Shown: in pieces, positions 15,892 to 22,794 of the stretch
Position numbering within the stretch: the first letter of the stretch is position 1
Layout of the letters: each line of letters opens with the position of its first letter
Source: UBA11540 sp045536425
GTDB lineage: Bacteria; Bacillota; Clostridia; Oscillospirales; Ruminococcaceae
DNA length: 42,838 nt
Direction of reading: 5' to 3'
Assembly (NCBI GenBank): GCA_045536425.1
Contig: JAZSNN010000039.1
Coordinates: 1-42,838, forward strand
The notes under the pieces: generated by a model
Seen by the model: only the letters and a program-made list of their open reading frames with translations
Told to the model about the DNA's origin: nothing
The model's database searches: none
Position numbers and translations under genes: made by a program

Positions 15892-16829
15892 TTCTTCGCC
15901 CCCTCATAAGTAAGCTGCAGGAAGATGTCCTCGAGGGTCATTTCGCTGCTACGCATTGAAAGTATGGGATATCCTCTGTCGGCAAGACGTGTAAATATCG
16001 CTCTGCGGATATCGACCCCGTTCTCAGCCTCGACGATATAGTCGCGGGTGCCGGACTCTTTTTCGCCGAGCTTTTCAACCTTTGCGACACCGCCGATTTT
16101 CGAGAGGATGTTGTATGTATCGTTCTCGGGACCGTCGATTCGAAGAACGAGTCTGTGGTCGCTCGAAAGCTGCTTTGAAAGTCTGTCGGGGGTATCGTCG
16201 GCAACGAGCTTGCCCTTGTTGATAACGATAACTCGGTCGCAAACCGCCTGCACCTCGGGCAGAATGTGCGAGGAGAGGATAACGGTGTGGTTTTTGCCGA
16301 GCTCCTTTATCAGATTTCTGATTTCGATAATCTGATGCGGGTCAAGACCAACGGTAGGCTCGTCGAGGATAAGCACCTCGGGGTTGCCTATCATAGCCTG
16401 AGCAATGCCTACACGCTGACGGTAACCTTTCGAGAGGTTTTTGATGATTCTGTTATACACGTTGTCGATTTTAACAACCTTGCAGATTTCGCCAACGTGC
16501 TTTTTGCGGTCGCCTTTAATGCTTTTTAGGTCGCACACAAAATCGAGATAGTCCTTTACGGTCATATCAAGATACAAGGGCGGTTGCTCGGGCAGAAAGC
16601 CTATCTTCTTTTTAGCTGCAACAGGGTCGTCGAGAACGTCGACTCCGTCGATGGTAACGGTACCGTCTGTAGAGGACAGATAACCCGTGATAATGTTCAT
16701 CGTGGTGCTCTTTCCCGCACCGTTCGGGCCGAGAAATCCGAGAATCTCACCGCGTCTGACGGTAAAGGACACGTTATCAACGGCACACTTGTTGCCATAA
16801 CGCTTGACGAGGTCTTTTACTTCAATCAT
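15888..16829 (-). CDS. ABC transporter ATP-binding protein, GldA-like
   Basis: 313 residues. Walker A GPNGAGKST (34-42), a Q-loop in LPEQPPLYLDMTV, the signature LSKGYRQRVGIAQAM, Walker B VLILDEPTVGLDP and an H-loop in LSSHILPE are all intact, so it should hydrolyse ATP. The extra C-terminal part (about 225-313) is normal for ABC-2 export ATPases. It is the first gene of the operon and sits at the inner face of the membrane with the GldF-like permease. A GTGGTAAAAT box about 30 nt upstream on the minus strand probably is its -10 region. The RYG start and high similarity wording are typical of GldA; the substrate is not known. Confidence 0.92.
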   Translation of the reverse strand: MIEVKDLVKRYGNKCAVDNVSFTVRRGEILGFLGPNGAGKSTTMNIITGYLSSTDGTVTIDGVDVLDDPVAAKKKIGFLPEQPPLYLDMTVKDYLDFVCDLKSIKGDRKKHVGEICKVVKIDNVYNRIIKNLSKGYRQRVGIAQAMIGNPEVLILDEPTVGLDPHQIIEIRNLIKELGKNHTVILSSHILPEVQAVCDRVIVINKGKLVADDTPDRLSKQLSSDHRLVLRIDGPENDTYNILSKIGGVAKVEKLGEKESGTRDYIVEAENGVDIRRAIFTRLADRGYPILSMRSSEMTLEDIFLQLTYEGAKK

Positions 16830-16960
16830 TTTTCGTTTCCCCTTCGTGAAATATGGGCTAATTTTACCACATATTTGTGAATATTATATGAAGCGTGTAT
16901 AAACTTGCAAATATATATAATATATTACTACAAAACTTCACCGATGTCAAAATAAAAGTA

Positions 16961-16990
16961 TTGATTTTTTGTGGGTTTTTGTGATATTAT
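16961..16990 (+). promoter_or_regulatory. Probable promoter of gdhA
   Basis: TTGATT (16961-16966), 18 nt, TATTAT (16985-16990), about 35 nt before the start codon. The rest of 16830-17025 is AT-rich divergent intergenic DNA. Confidence 0.55.
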
Positions 16991-17025
16991 GGTAGAAATT
17001 AGTAAAGGCACAAGGAGTGAATTGT

Positions 17026-18375
17026 ATGTTTAAGAATGAATATCTCAACAAGCTGTATGCAGAGGTTGAAAAAAGAAACCCTAACGAACCCGAATTCCAT
17101 CAGACCGTAAAGGAAGTTCTTGAGTCTATCGAGCCTGTTATCGAAGCTCGTCCCGAGTACATAACAAGCGGTGTTCTCGCAAGAATGGTAGAGCCTGAAA
17201 GAATTATAAAATTCCGTGTTCCGTGGGTAGACGACAACGGTGTTGTACAGGTAAACCGCGGTTTTAGAATCCAGTTCAACAGCGCAATCGGCCCCTACAA
17301 GGGAGGTCTTCGTTTCCATCCTTCTGTTTATGAGGGAATCATCAAGTTCCTCGGTTTCGAGCAGACCTTCAAGAACTCTCTGACCTCTCTGCCTATGGGC
17401 GGAGGTAAGGGTGGCTCTGACTTCGACCCGCAGGGCAAATCCGACGCAGAGGTTATGCGCTTCTGCCAGAGCTTTATGACAGAGCTCGTAAAGTACATCG
17501 GTCCCGATACAGACGTTCCCGCAGGTGATATCGGCGTAGGGGCTCGAGAAGTTGGCTATATGTTCGGTCAGTACAAGCGCCTTGCAAACGAGTTCACAGG
17601 CGTTCTGACAGGAAAGGGAATCCCCTACGGCGGCTCTCTCATCCGTCCCGAAGCAACAGGCTACGGCGCTGTATACTACACAGTTGAAATGCTAAAGCAC
17701 TTTAAAGACGACATCAAGGGCAAGACCTTTGCCGTTTCTGGTTTCGGTAACGTTGCTTGGGGTGCTGTAAAGAAGATAAATGAGCTCGGTGGTAAGGTTG
17801 TAACAATCTCCGGCCCCGACGGATACGTATACGATCCCGACGGAATCTCCACCGACGAGAAGGTAAACTTTATGCTCGAGATGCGCGCTTCCTGCCGCAA
17901 CAGAGTTGAGGACTATGCTGATAAGTTTGGCGTACAGTTCTTCAAGGGCGAGAAGCCTTGGGGCACAAAGGTTGACGTAATAATGCCTTGCGCTACTCAG
18001 AACGAGGTTGGAATGGCTGAGGCAGAGAAGATTGTTGCCAACGGTGTTAAATACTACGTTGAGGTTTCCAATATGCCCACAACAAACGAGGCAGTTGCAT
18101 ACCTCAAGGCAAACGGCGTTATCGTAGCTCCCTCCAAGGCAGTTAACGCAGGTGGTGTTGCTGTTTCCGGTCTCGAGATGAGCCAGAACTCTATGCGCTA
18201 CAGCTGGACTGCAGAAGAGGTTGACGAGAAGCTCAAGATGATAATGAAGAACATCTTCAATAACTCCGTCAAGGCTGCAAACGACTACGGACTCGGTGAT
18301 GACCTCGTAGCAGGTGCAAACATCGCAGGCTTTATCAAGGTTGCAGATGCAATGCTCGCACAGGGCGTTTGCTAA
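17026..18375 (+). CDS. gdhA: NADP-type glutamate dehydrogenase
   Basis: 449 residues, the usual length of the hexameric enzyme. It interconverts 2-oxoglutarate plus ammonium and glutamate in the cytoplasm, linking nitrogen assimilation with carbon flow. The substrate domain contains GPYKGGLRFHPSV, the catalytic Lys128 in PMGGGKGGSDFDP and the catalytic Asp in VPAGDIGVGAREVGYM. The nucleotide domain has VSGFGNVAWGA. The start is the ATG at 17026, with AAGGAG ending 8 nt before; the GTG at 17017 lies inside that ribosome binding site. It is monocistronic, with its own promoter and a strong terminator. Cofactor preference for NADPH is inferred from the biosynthetic-type sequence. Confidence 0.96.
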   Translation: MFKNEYLNKLYAEVEKRNPNEPEFHQTVKEVLESIEPVIEARPEYITSGVLARMVEPERIIKFRVPWVDDNGVVQVNRGFRIQFNSAIGPYKGGLRFHPSVYEGIIKFLGFEQTFKNSLTSLPMGGGKGGSDFDPQGKSDAEVMRFCQSFMTELVKYIGPDTDVPAGDIGVGAREVGYMFGQYKRLANEFTGVLTGKGIPYGGSLIRPEATGYGAVYYTVEMLKHFKDDIKGKTFAVSGFGNVAWGAVKKINELGGKVVTISGPDGYVYDPDGISTDEKVNFMLEMRASCRNRVEDYADKFGVQFFKGEKPWGTKVDVIMPCATQNEVGMAEAEKIVANGVKYYVEVSNMPTTNEAVAYLKANGVIVAPSKAVNAGGVAVSGLEMSQNSMRYSWTAEEVDEKLKMIMKNIFNNSVKAANDYGLGDDLVAGANIAGFIKVADAMLAQGVC

Positions 18376-18391
18376 AATTAAAAGTAGAAAG

Positions 18392-18416
18392 CGTCGGCAA
18401 AAAGCCGACGTTTTTT
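18392..18416 (+). terminator. Rho-independent terminator of gdhA
   Basis: CGTCGGC, loop AAAAA, GCCGACG, then six T residues, 16 nt after the gdhA stop. Confidence 0.9.
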
Positions 18417-18441
18417 CTGTTTGTGAAACAGCAAGTTGTTG

Positions 18442-18470
18442 TTGCTAATTTGTGGCATATATGGTAGAAT
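18442..18470 (+). promoter_or_regulatory. Promoter of the nitrilase-like operon
   Basis: TTGCTA (18442-18447), 17 nt, TAGAAT (18465-18470), with TATGG directly before the -10 box. Confidence 0.6.
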
Positions 18471-18504
18471 TGTAGTATAACATCAAACACAAAGGAGCGG
18501 TACT

Positions 18505-19119
18505 ATGAACGTCTGCGTTTGCCATCTGTACGACCAGCCACAACCCTCGACCGACCTTGTTATAATCCCGCCTGAAAAAAGATATATGCAGGAATGGGAG
18601 GCAAAGACCTTTCTCGAAAAAGCGGCGGCTTTTGCGAGCAACCACGGGGTATATACCCTCTCTCCGATGTTTACGCTTCACGAGCATATTGCAGTCTGCC
18701 TCATAAACCCGCAGGGCAGACCCTCGCTGATACAAAGAGCGTGTCACCTCACCCCCGAGGTTGCGGGCGCATATTCCGAAGCGGTAAAGCTTTTCACAAG
18801 CCAGACCCCGTTTGGAAAACTGCTCATAACGGTGGATGTTGATATCTACGACCCCGAGCTCACCTATATCGCGGCAGAGGAAAACTGCGACGCGATAATC
18901 GCAGTACAGTATATCCCCGACGTCGATTTTTCAAAGGAGAGAATCCTATTTGGCGCTTGGCGCGCATCACAGCAGACGGGACTTAGTGTGGTAAACGTCA
19001 CCAATCAAGGACACTGCGTGACCGCACCTTGCAAGAGTGCTCCCGACCCCGATAGACCCAACGGCTTTGACTCGACCTTTGACGACAGACTCCCGTTCTG
19101 CGTCACAATAACTAAGTAG
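18505..19119 (+). CDS. Nitrilase-fold protein lacking the catalytic cysteine (first of pair)
   Basis: 204 residues, shorter than ordinary nitrilases (about 260-300). The fold is recognisable: TDLVIIPPEKRY (Glu24 in the catalytic Glu position), a strand followed by NPQGRPSLIQRACHL (usual place of the catalytic Lys), and TPFGKLLITVDVDIYDPEL...EENCDAIIAVQYI, which aligns with the ...LICYDxRFPEL...GADxIxxP segment of the superfamily. In that alignment the nucleophilic Cys is Asp111 and the Lys position is Ala, so it cannot be a normal amidase or nitrilase. It may be a regulatory or binding partner of the second protein. The next gene starts 11 bp on with AGGAGG. The start has AAAGGAG 8 nt before it. 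Confidence 0.7.
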   Translation: MNVCVCHLYDQPQPSTDLVIIPPEKRYMQEWEAKTFLEKAAAFASNHGVYTLSPMFTLHEHIAVCLINPQGRPSLIQRACHLTPEVAGAYSEAVKLFTSQTPFGKLLITVDVDIYDPELTYIAAEENCDAIIAVQYIPDVDFSKERILFGAWRASQQTGLSVVNVTNQGHCVTAPCKSAPDPDRPNGFDSTFDDRLPFCVTITK

Positions 19120-19130
19120 GAGGGCTTGAA

Positions 19131-20102
19131 ATGCTAGATGGACTTAGGCTAAAGCTTGCAAAGGCTTTTTACAGCCCCCCGCGAATCGAAAGGGTGTTTG
19201 ACAAGCTCCCTTTGCACTCCGTAAAGGCTGTGCCCGACCTCGAAAAACCCGTCGCGGCGGCAATAAACTGCGAATACCGCATCTTCGACACCCTCACAGA
19301 ATATCTGAAAAACCTCGACCTCTATTTCTCAAAGGCGGCCGCAAAACAGGCGGCGATCGTGGTGCTCCCCGAGTTTTTTCAGCTCCACGCGATCTCGCTT
19401 GTTCCGGGCTTTTCAAAGGCACTGAAAAAAGGCAAGAAAAAGCGCCTCGAGGCGTACGACCTTCTAAAGAGCCTCGGTGCAGAAAAACTCGACCTCTTAA
19501 ACGAAATAACCCTCACGGCAGTAGGATGCTTTGCCGAGGTCTACTCAATGTACGTCATCATCGGAGCGGGTCTCACCTATAAGAGCGGCGGACTGAGAAT
19601 GAGAAGCTATCTCATCGACCGAAACGGCAAAATTTCGGGCCATCAAGATAAGATGTACGTGTCCGACGAGTGCAACGACTCCGAGCTTGTGCTGTCGGAT
19701 AACCTCAGCGTTATGAATACATACGTCGGAGCCGTTTCGATTTTAAACGGTGGCGACGCGCTCGAGTGGCAGTGCTATAAAAACTCTGTCGAGTCGGGTG
19801 CGAAGATCATCGCCGCGCCGCAGGCGCTCAGACAAAGCCACGAGCCCCTTGCCGCAATGCGCGACGTGCAGTCTAACGTTCAATACTACTATGCCTTTGG
19901 TATAAAATCCTGCCTTATAGGCGGTGACGAGATAGGGCTCAAATATAAGGGCAAGGGCATCATCGCCGCACCCTTCAAGATGACTCCCAATATGGACGGA
20001 ATTATAGCCTCGGCGTCCCACTCCGAAAAGGGAAGCGTCATCTGCGCGGAGCTTGATATGAACGCGCTCGAAACCTATACCGATTTCTATACAGGAAAGT
20101 GA
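19131..20102 (+). CDS. Carbon-nitrogen hydrolase (nitrilase) family protein, catalytic Cys apparently replaced
   Basis: 323 residues. Residues about 55-310 form a nitrilase-like domain: the Glu of the triad in VVLPEFFQLH, the Lys in GHQDKMYVSDE, and the region that should hold the Cys in VSILNGGDALEWQ...ESGAKIIAAPQAL. Counting back from GAKII, the Cys position is Gly (ILNGGD), and the nearby Cys in WQCYKN is in the following helix. So it has two of three triad residues, and normal thioester chemistry looks impossible. The middle gene of a tight three-gene operon with another nitrilase-like protein and a flavin reductase-like protein. It is cytoplasmic, with no signal peptide. The ribosome binding site AGGAGGG is strong. 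The substrate, if any, is unknown. Confidence 0.75.
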   Translation: MLDGLRLKLAKAFYSPPRIERVFDKLPLHSVKAVPDLEKPVAAAINCEYRIFDTLTEYLKNLDLYFSKAAAKQAAIVVLPEFFQLHAISLVPGFSKALKKGKKKRLEAYDLLKSLGAEKLDLLNEITLTAVGCFAEVYSMYVIIGAGLTYKSGGLRMRSYLIDRNGKISGHQDKMYVSDECNDSELVLSDNLSVMNTYVGAVSILNGGDALEWQCYKNSVESGAKIIAAPQALRQSHEPLAAMRDVQSNVQYYYAFGIKSCLIGGDEIGLKYKGKGIIAAPFKMTPNMDGIIASASHSEKGSVICAELDMNALETYTDFYTGK

Positions 20103-20107
20103 TATAA

Positions 20108-20692
20108 ATGGCAAAAACAGCTTGGAAAGCGGGAACACTCCTCGCACCTGTTCCGCCCGCGCTGATTTCCTGCGCACACGGCGGGAAGGACAATTTGATA
20201 ACAATCGCGTGGACGGGAATCATCAACTCCGACCCCGCAAAAACCTATATCTCGGTCAGAAAACAGCGCTATTCCTACGACCTTATCAAGAATAGCGGGG
20301 AATTTGTCATAAACCTGCCCTCACAGCATATCATCCGCTCGGTCGACTTCTGCGGAGTAAAGAGCGGTCGCGAGGTCGATAAGTTCTCGGCTTGTAAGCT
20401 CACCCGTGAAAAAGCCTCACAACTAAATTGCCCGATGGTAGCAGAAAGCCCCGTGAGCATCGAGTGCAAGGTCACCGATATCGTCGAACTCGGCACCCAC
20501 GATATGTTCATCGCGGATATCGTTGCGGTTAATATCGACGAGAGGTATATCGACGAAAAGGGCAAATTCCATATCGAAAAATGCGCCCTCGCCGCCTACG
20601 CCCACGGCCAATACTTCGCCCTCGGCAAAAAAATCGGCTCCTTCGGCTACTCGGTCAAGAAAAAACCCAACAATAAAGTGAAAAAGAAATAA
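20108..20692 (+). CDS. Flavin reductase-like (FMN-binding split barrel) protein
   Basis: 194 residues. The wording NLITIAWTGIINSDPAKTYISVRKQRYSYDLIKNSGEFVINLPS is characteristic of the DIM6/NTAB flavin reductase-like family, which bind FMN in a split beta-barrel and include NAD(P)H:flavin reductases and flavin-dependent electron carriers. C-terminal residues are Lys-rich (KKKPNNKVKKK). It starts 5 bp after the second nitrilase-like gene, with GGAAAGTGAT as ribosome binding site, so it is translated from the same mRNA. Many members are of unknown function; a redox role connected with the two pseudo-nitrilases is only suggested by the operon. Confidence 0.88.
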   Translation: MAKTAWKAGTLLAPVPPALISCAHGGKDNLITIAWTGIINSDPAKTYISVRKQRYSYDLIKNSGEFVINLPSQHIIRSVDFCGVKSGREVDKFSACKLTREKASQLNCPMVAESPVSIECKVTDIVELGTHDMFIADIVAVNIDERYIDEKGKFHIEKCALAAYAHGQYFALGKKIGSFGYSVKKKPNNKVKKK

Positions 20693-20694
20693 AG

Positions 20695-20725
20695 AAAGCG
20701 GTTGGCATTCGCCAACTGCTTTTAG
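20695..20725 (+). terminator. Rho-independent terminator of the nitrilase-like operon
   Basis: AAAGCGGTTGGC pairs with GCCAACTGCTTT (one G-U pair) around ATTC, followed by T residues, directly after the flavin reductase-like gene. Confidence 0.8.
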
Positions 20726-20788
20726 CTTTTGTCGGGACTGTAATAACCTTATGTTTCTGCATTCTTGTGCAGAAGACGTGGAAATTAA

Positions 20789-21145
20789 CTATCCTCCAAT
20801 ATTGTCAAGCCATCTTTTTACGCTCAAAGCTTCTCCGTCAAAACTGAAGTATATCATATAATATTCTGCCGGATCAGTTCCTCCAAAAGAGAGCTTTTCT
20901 TCGCGTATCAAATACCCTGCTTTTGCGATTTTCCCCTTTGTTTCTTCTCTTTCGGAGTAAAACACCTTGTCAAATTCACCGTATTTCTCAACTATAGACG
21001 AGATATCGTTTCCGATTACGAAGCGGTCGTTGTACTTATAGTATGTAGGGTGAAAATAATGCCAAATCAAGCACGCTGTAACAACTACCACCGTAAAGGC
21101 AATTACCGCAACTATAACTTTAATTTTTCCGTTGTTAATTTTCAT
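20789..21145 (-). CDS. Small membrane-anchored exported protein, unknown
   Basis: 118 residues: an N-terminal membrane anchor or signal (about 8-30, VIVAVIAFTVVVVTACLIW) and a small outer domain with RFVIGNDISSIVEKYGEFDKVFYSE and YYMIYFSFDGEALSVKRWL. The pattern of a short helix followed by 'V..KYG.pd' and beta strands is reminiscent of the SmpA/BamE-like fold found in many small exported Firmicute proteins, but I claim no function. Ribosome binding site AAAGGAGAGG; a promoter lies at 21210-21239. It is a single gene whose 3' end faces the nitrilase-like operon. Confidence 0.7.
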   Translation of the reverse strand: MKINNGKIKVIVAVIAFTVVVVTACLIWHYFHPTYYKYNDRFVIGNDISSIVEKYGEFDKVFYSEREETKGKIAKAGYLIREEKLSFGGTDPAEYYMIYFSFDGEALSVKRWLDNIGG

Positions 21146-21209
21146 CTGGCACCTCTCCTTTAATATTCACCGAATCAATCAGGGGACGACTCTTCTGTTT
21201 GACAATTTC

Positions 21210-21239
21210 ATCATAACACATTATATATGTCTTTGACAA
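21210..21239 (-). promoter_or_regulatory. Promoter of the small exported protein gene
   Basis: On the minus strand TTGTCA (21239-21234), 18 nt, TATGAT (21215-21210). Confidence 0.6.
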
Positions 21240-21285
21240 TATACTTTTGTAAAAATGTAAATTTTTATGGAAAGTGCAGAAAACT

Positions 21286-21313
21286 GCCGACCTCGAAAGA
21301 GGTCGGCGTAGTT
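21286..21313. terminator. Terminator after the ECF S component gene
   Basis: GCCGACCTC, tetraloop GAAA, GAGGTCGGC, with T runs on either strand (AGTTTTC on the minus strand, TTTTTT on the plus). It lies just past the stop of the minus-strand gene at 21316. Confidence 0.85.
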
Positions 21314-21315
21314 TT

Positions 21316-21819
21316 TTATCTCCTGTCTGCAATTTTCAAAATCTTCACTATCGGCAGAATCAAAACTCCTGCGAGGAGATTGCCACACATATGGGGGATG
21401 TCTGCGGTAAAAAAGCCGAACGAAATCCACGTGAGGGTCTGCTCAAAATTGAGTCCAAACATCAGCGCCTGTGCGGGTGCGTAGAGTGTACCAAACGAAA
21501 GTCCGTGCAAACCGCAAACGATGATATACACCACCGCTGCTACCGCGTCGGGCATCTTCTTTGGCAGAAGCATTGTGACACCCCAAAGGACCGCCCAAAC
21601 GTAGAAATACGGCCACATATAAGGTCCTGCGTAGACAAGCGTCAGCGTTGCAAAAATTGTGATGGGATATAGCGCCTTTCTGCGATACACCACCGTGAAC
21701 GCGATGGTAAACGCGCCTATCAGGTGGATGTTTGGCAGAGCGTCCATCACAAGCTTTGATATGAACATAATCACGCCCAAAAGAGCGAAGATTATTATTT
21801 CTCTGAGCTTCAGTTTCAC
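21316..21819 (-). CDS. ECF transporter S component, probably for a corrinoid
   Basis: 167 residues, almost wholly hydrophobic with about five or six membrane segments, starting VKLKLREIIIFALLGVIMFISKLVMDALPNIHLIG, a typical S-component opening. The GTG start at 21819 overlaps the preceding stop (GTGA) and has AGGAT before it; the longer frame from 21912 is in the wrong phase to the lipoprotein gene and is rejected. S components capture a vitamin and dock to a shared EcfAT energising unit, which is not in the window. Because a cobalamin riboswitch heads this two-gene operon and the partner is a DUF4430 (transcobalamin-like) lipoprotein, the substrate is probably cobalamin or a precursor. Confidence 0.82.
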   Translation of the reverse strand: MKLKLREIIIFALLGVIMFISKLVMDALPNIHLIGAFTIAFTVVYRRKALYPITIFATLTLVYAGPYMWPYFYVWAVLWGVTMLLPKKMPDAVAAVVYIIVCGLHGLSFGTLYAPAQALMFGLNFEQTLTWISFGFFTADIPHMCGNLLAGVLILPIVKILKIADRR

Positions 21820-22250
21820 TTCTCTATCCTCAAGCTGTACTTTGCGCCCTCGGCAATGTTGGTGGTGTCCACACCGCTCATCGCATACTCGCCGTCGATG
21901 TAAAACGCCCAATAGCTGCCGTCCTTGTCGTAGTCTGCGCCGATACCGTTTACCTCTTTGATGTACAGACCGAAATCGCCGTCATCACCTGCGATGAGTT
22001 TTAAGTCCAGAAGTGCCTCGCCGACGGTAGTCTTGTCGGTCTTTACGGTCACGTTGGTAGCTTTTCCCTCGCCGTCAACAATCTCGAGCGGGAATTCTAC
22101 CGCACCCTCGCCCAAAACTGCACCGTCACTAACTGTGATGGTGTCATAGGTTTTGTCATCGTTACAACCGATTGTACAGAGTGCCATAGCCGTAATAAGC
22201 ACGATACAAAGGATGCACGACAACGATTTTCTAAAATTCGTTGTTGTCAT
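21816..22250 (-). CDS. DUF4430 lipoprotein, B12-regulated
   Basis: 144 residues. A lipoprotein signal ends in CTIGC (Cys29). The mature domain has TVGEALLDLKLI, FGLYIKEVNGIGADYDKDGSYWAFYIDG and GAKYSLRIEK, the usual DUF4430 pattern, a small domain related to the C-terminal domain of transcobalamin. It should sit on the outer membrane face and may bind corrinoid for the S component encoded next. The start is the ATG at 22250, preceded by AGGAG at 22262-22258; the longer open frame only reads through the riboswitch. Expression should fall when cobalamin is abundant. Confidence 0.87.
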   Translation of the reverse strand: MTTTNFRKSLSCILCIVLITAMALCTIGCNDDKTYDTITVSDGAVLGEGAVEFPLEIVDGEGKATNVTVKTDKTTVGEALLDLKLIAGDDGDFGLYIKEVNGIGADYDKDGSYWAFYIDGEYAMSGVDTTNIAEGAKYSLRIEK

Positions 22251-22284
22251 ATTGTATTCTCCTAAAAAATAAATTTCCTTCTGA

Positions 22285-22490
22285 GATTGGCGCTCGCAAT
22301 CATAAAAAACGAAGGCTTTGATGAGCGGGTATTTCGACTCGGCACGCTTCTCTCGCCTTCTCGGGAAACCCCAATGGCTTGTCCTCGAACTACGGCATTC
22401 GAGCAAGAAAGAAGCACAAAAGCACCTCACGGCGACGGGCTCGTACAGGATTTTCACCTGTTTCCCCTGACACATCAAGCTAATTGTACA
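22285..22490 (-). promoter_or_regulatory. Cobalamin (B12) riboswitch
   Basis: On the minus strand the core reads GGGAAACAGGTGAAAATCCTG followed by ACGAGCCCGTCGCCGT (about 22468-22430), later GCCATTGGGG, and the B12-box-like GCCGAGTCGAAATACCCGC (22343-22325). These are the conserved blocks of the AdoCbl aptamer in the right order and spacing. A hairpin GATTG..CAATC (22301-22285) and the ribosome binding site of the DUF4430 gene follow, so control may act on translation or on termination. The binding of cobalamin is established for the class. Confidence 0.93.
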
Positions 22491-22514
22491 ACGAAATCGG
22501 ATAAAAAACAAGTA

Positions 22515-22534
22515 GGGGCGGCTATTAGCCGCCC
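22515..22534 (-). terminator. Terminator after the XRE regulator gene
   Basis: GGGCGGCT, loop of 3, AGCCGCCC; on the minus strand a T-rich run (CTTGTTTTTT) follows shortly. It lies just past the stop of the gene at 22548. Confidence 0.6.
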
Positions 22535-22547
22535 GCTTTCTTTAAGG

Positions 22548-22748
22548 TTAATCCTTGATAAACAAAATCACATCCTCAACCTTGCAACCCAGAATGTTGC
22601 ATAGGTCGTTGAGCGTGACTGTGCTGATTGGTTTGTTGTGCTTTAACCTGTCCAAAAGGCTTCTGCTAACGCCAAAATCCTTTATCAGCCTGTAAGTGCT
22701 AACGCCCTTTTCCCTCATAGTTTTGTACAGTGGCTCATATGTAATCAT
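22548..22748 (-). CDS. Small XRE-family (Cro/CI-type) transcriptional regulator
   Basis: 66 residues, essentially one helix-turn-helix domain: YEPLYKTMREKGVSTYRLIKDFGVSRSLLDRLKHNKPISTVTLNDLCNILGCKVEDVI. Such single-domain Cro/CI proteins bind DNA as dimers; the YRLIKDFGVS segment is the helix-turn-helix. Ribosome binding site AGGTGAT lies 3-4 nt upstream of ATG. It sits between the terminator of galM and the B12 operon and is not obviously coupled to either. Its target is unknown. Confidence 0.88.
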   Translation of the reverse strand: MITYEPLYKTMREKGVSTYRLIKDFGVSRSLLDRLKHNKPISTVTLNDLCNILGCKVEDVILFIKD

Positions 22749-22761
22749 AATATCACCTATG

Positions 22762-22793
22762 TTAACAGCCGACCTTTAAAAGTCGGCTGTTAA
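22762..22793 (-). terminator. Terminator after galM
   Basis: Perfect 12-bp stem TTAACAGCCGAC with GTCGGCTGTTAA, loop of 8, directly after the galM stop on the minus strand. Confidence 0.8.
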
Positions 22794-22794
22794 T

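Noticed and set aside
21820..21912. N-terminal extension of the ECF S component
   Set aside because: Arg/Cys/His-rich and overlapping the lipoprotein gene out of frame; the GTG at 21819 with stop overlap is a better start.
22251..22511. N-terminal extension of the DUF4430 frame
   Set aside because: These codons fall in the cobalamin riboswitch; the lipoprotein signal and the ribosome binding site fix the start at 22250.
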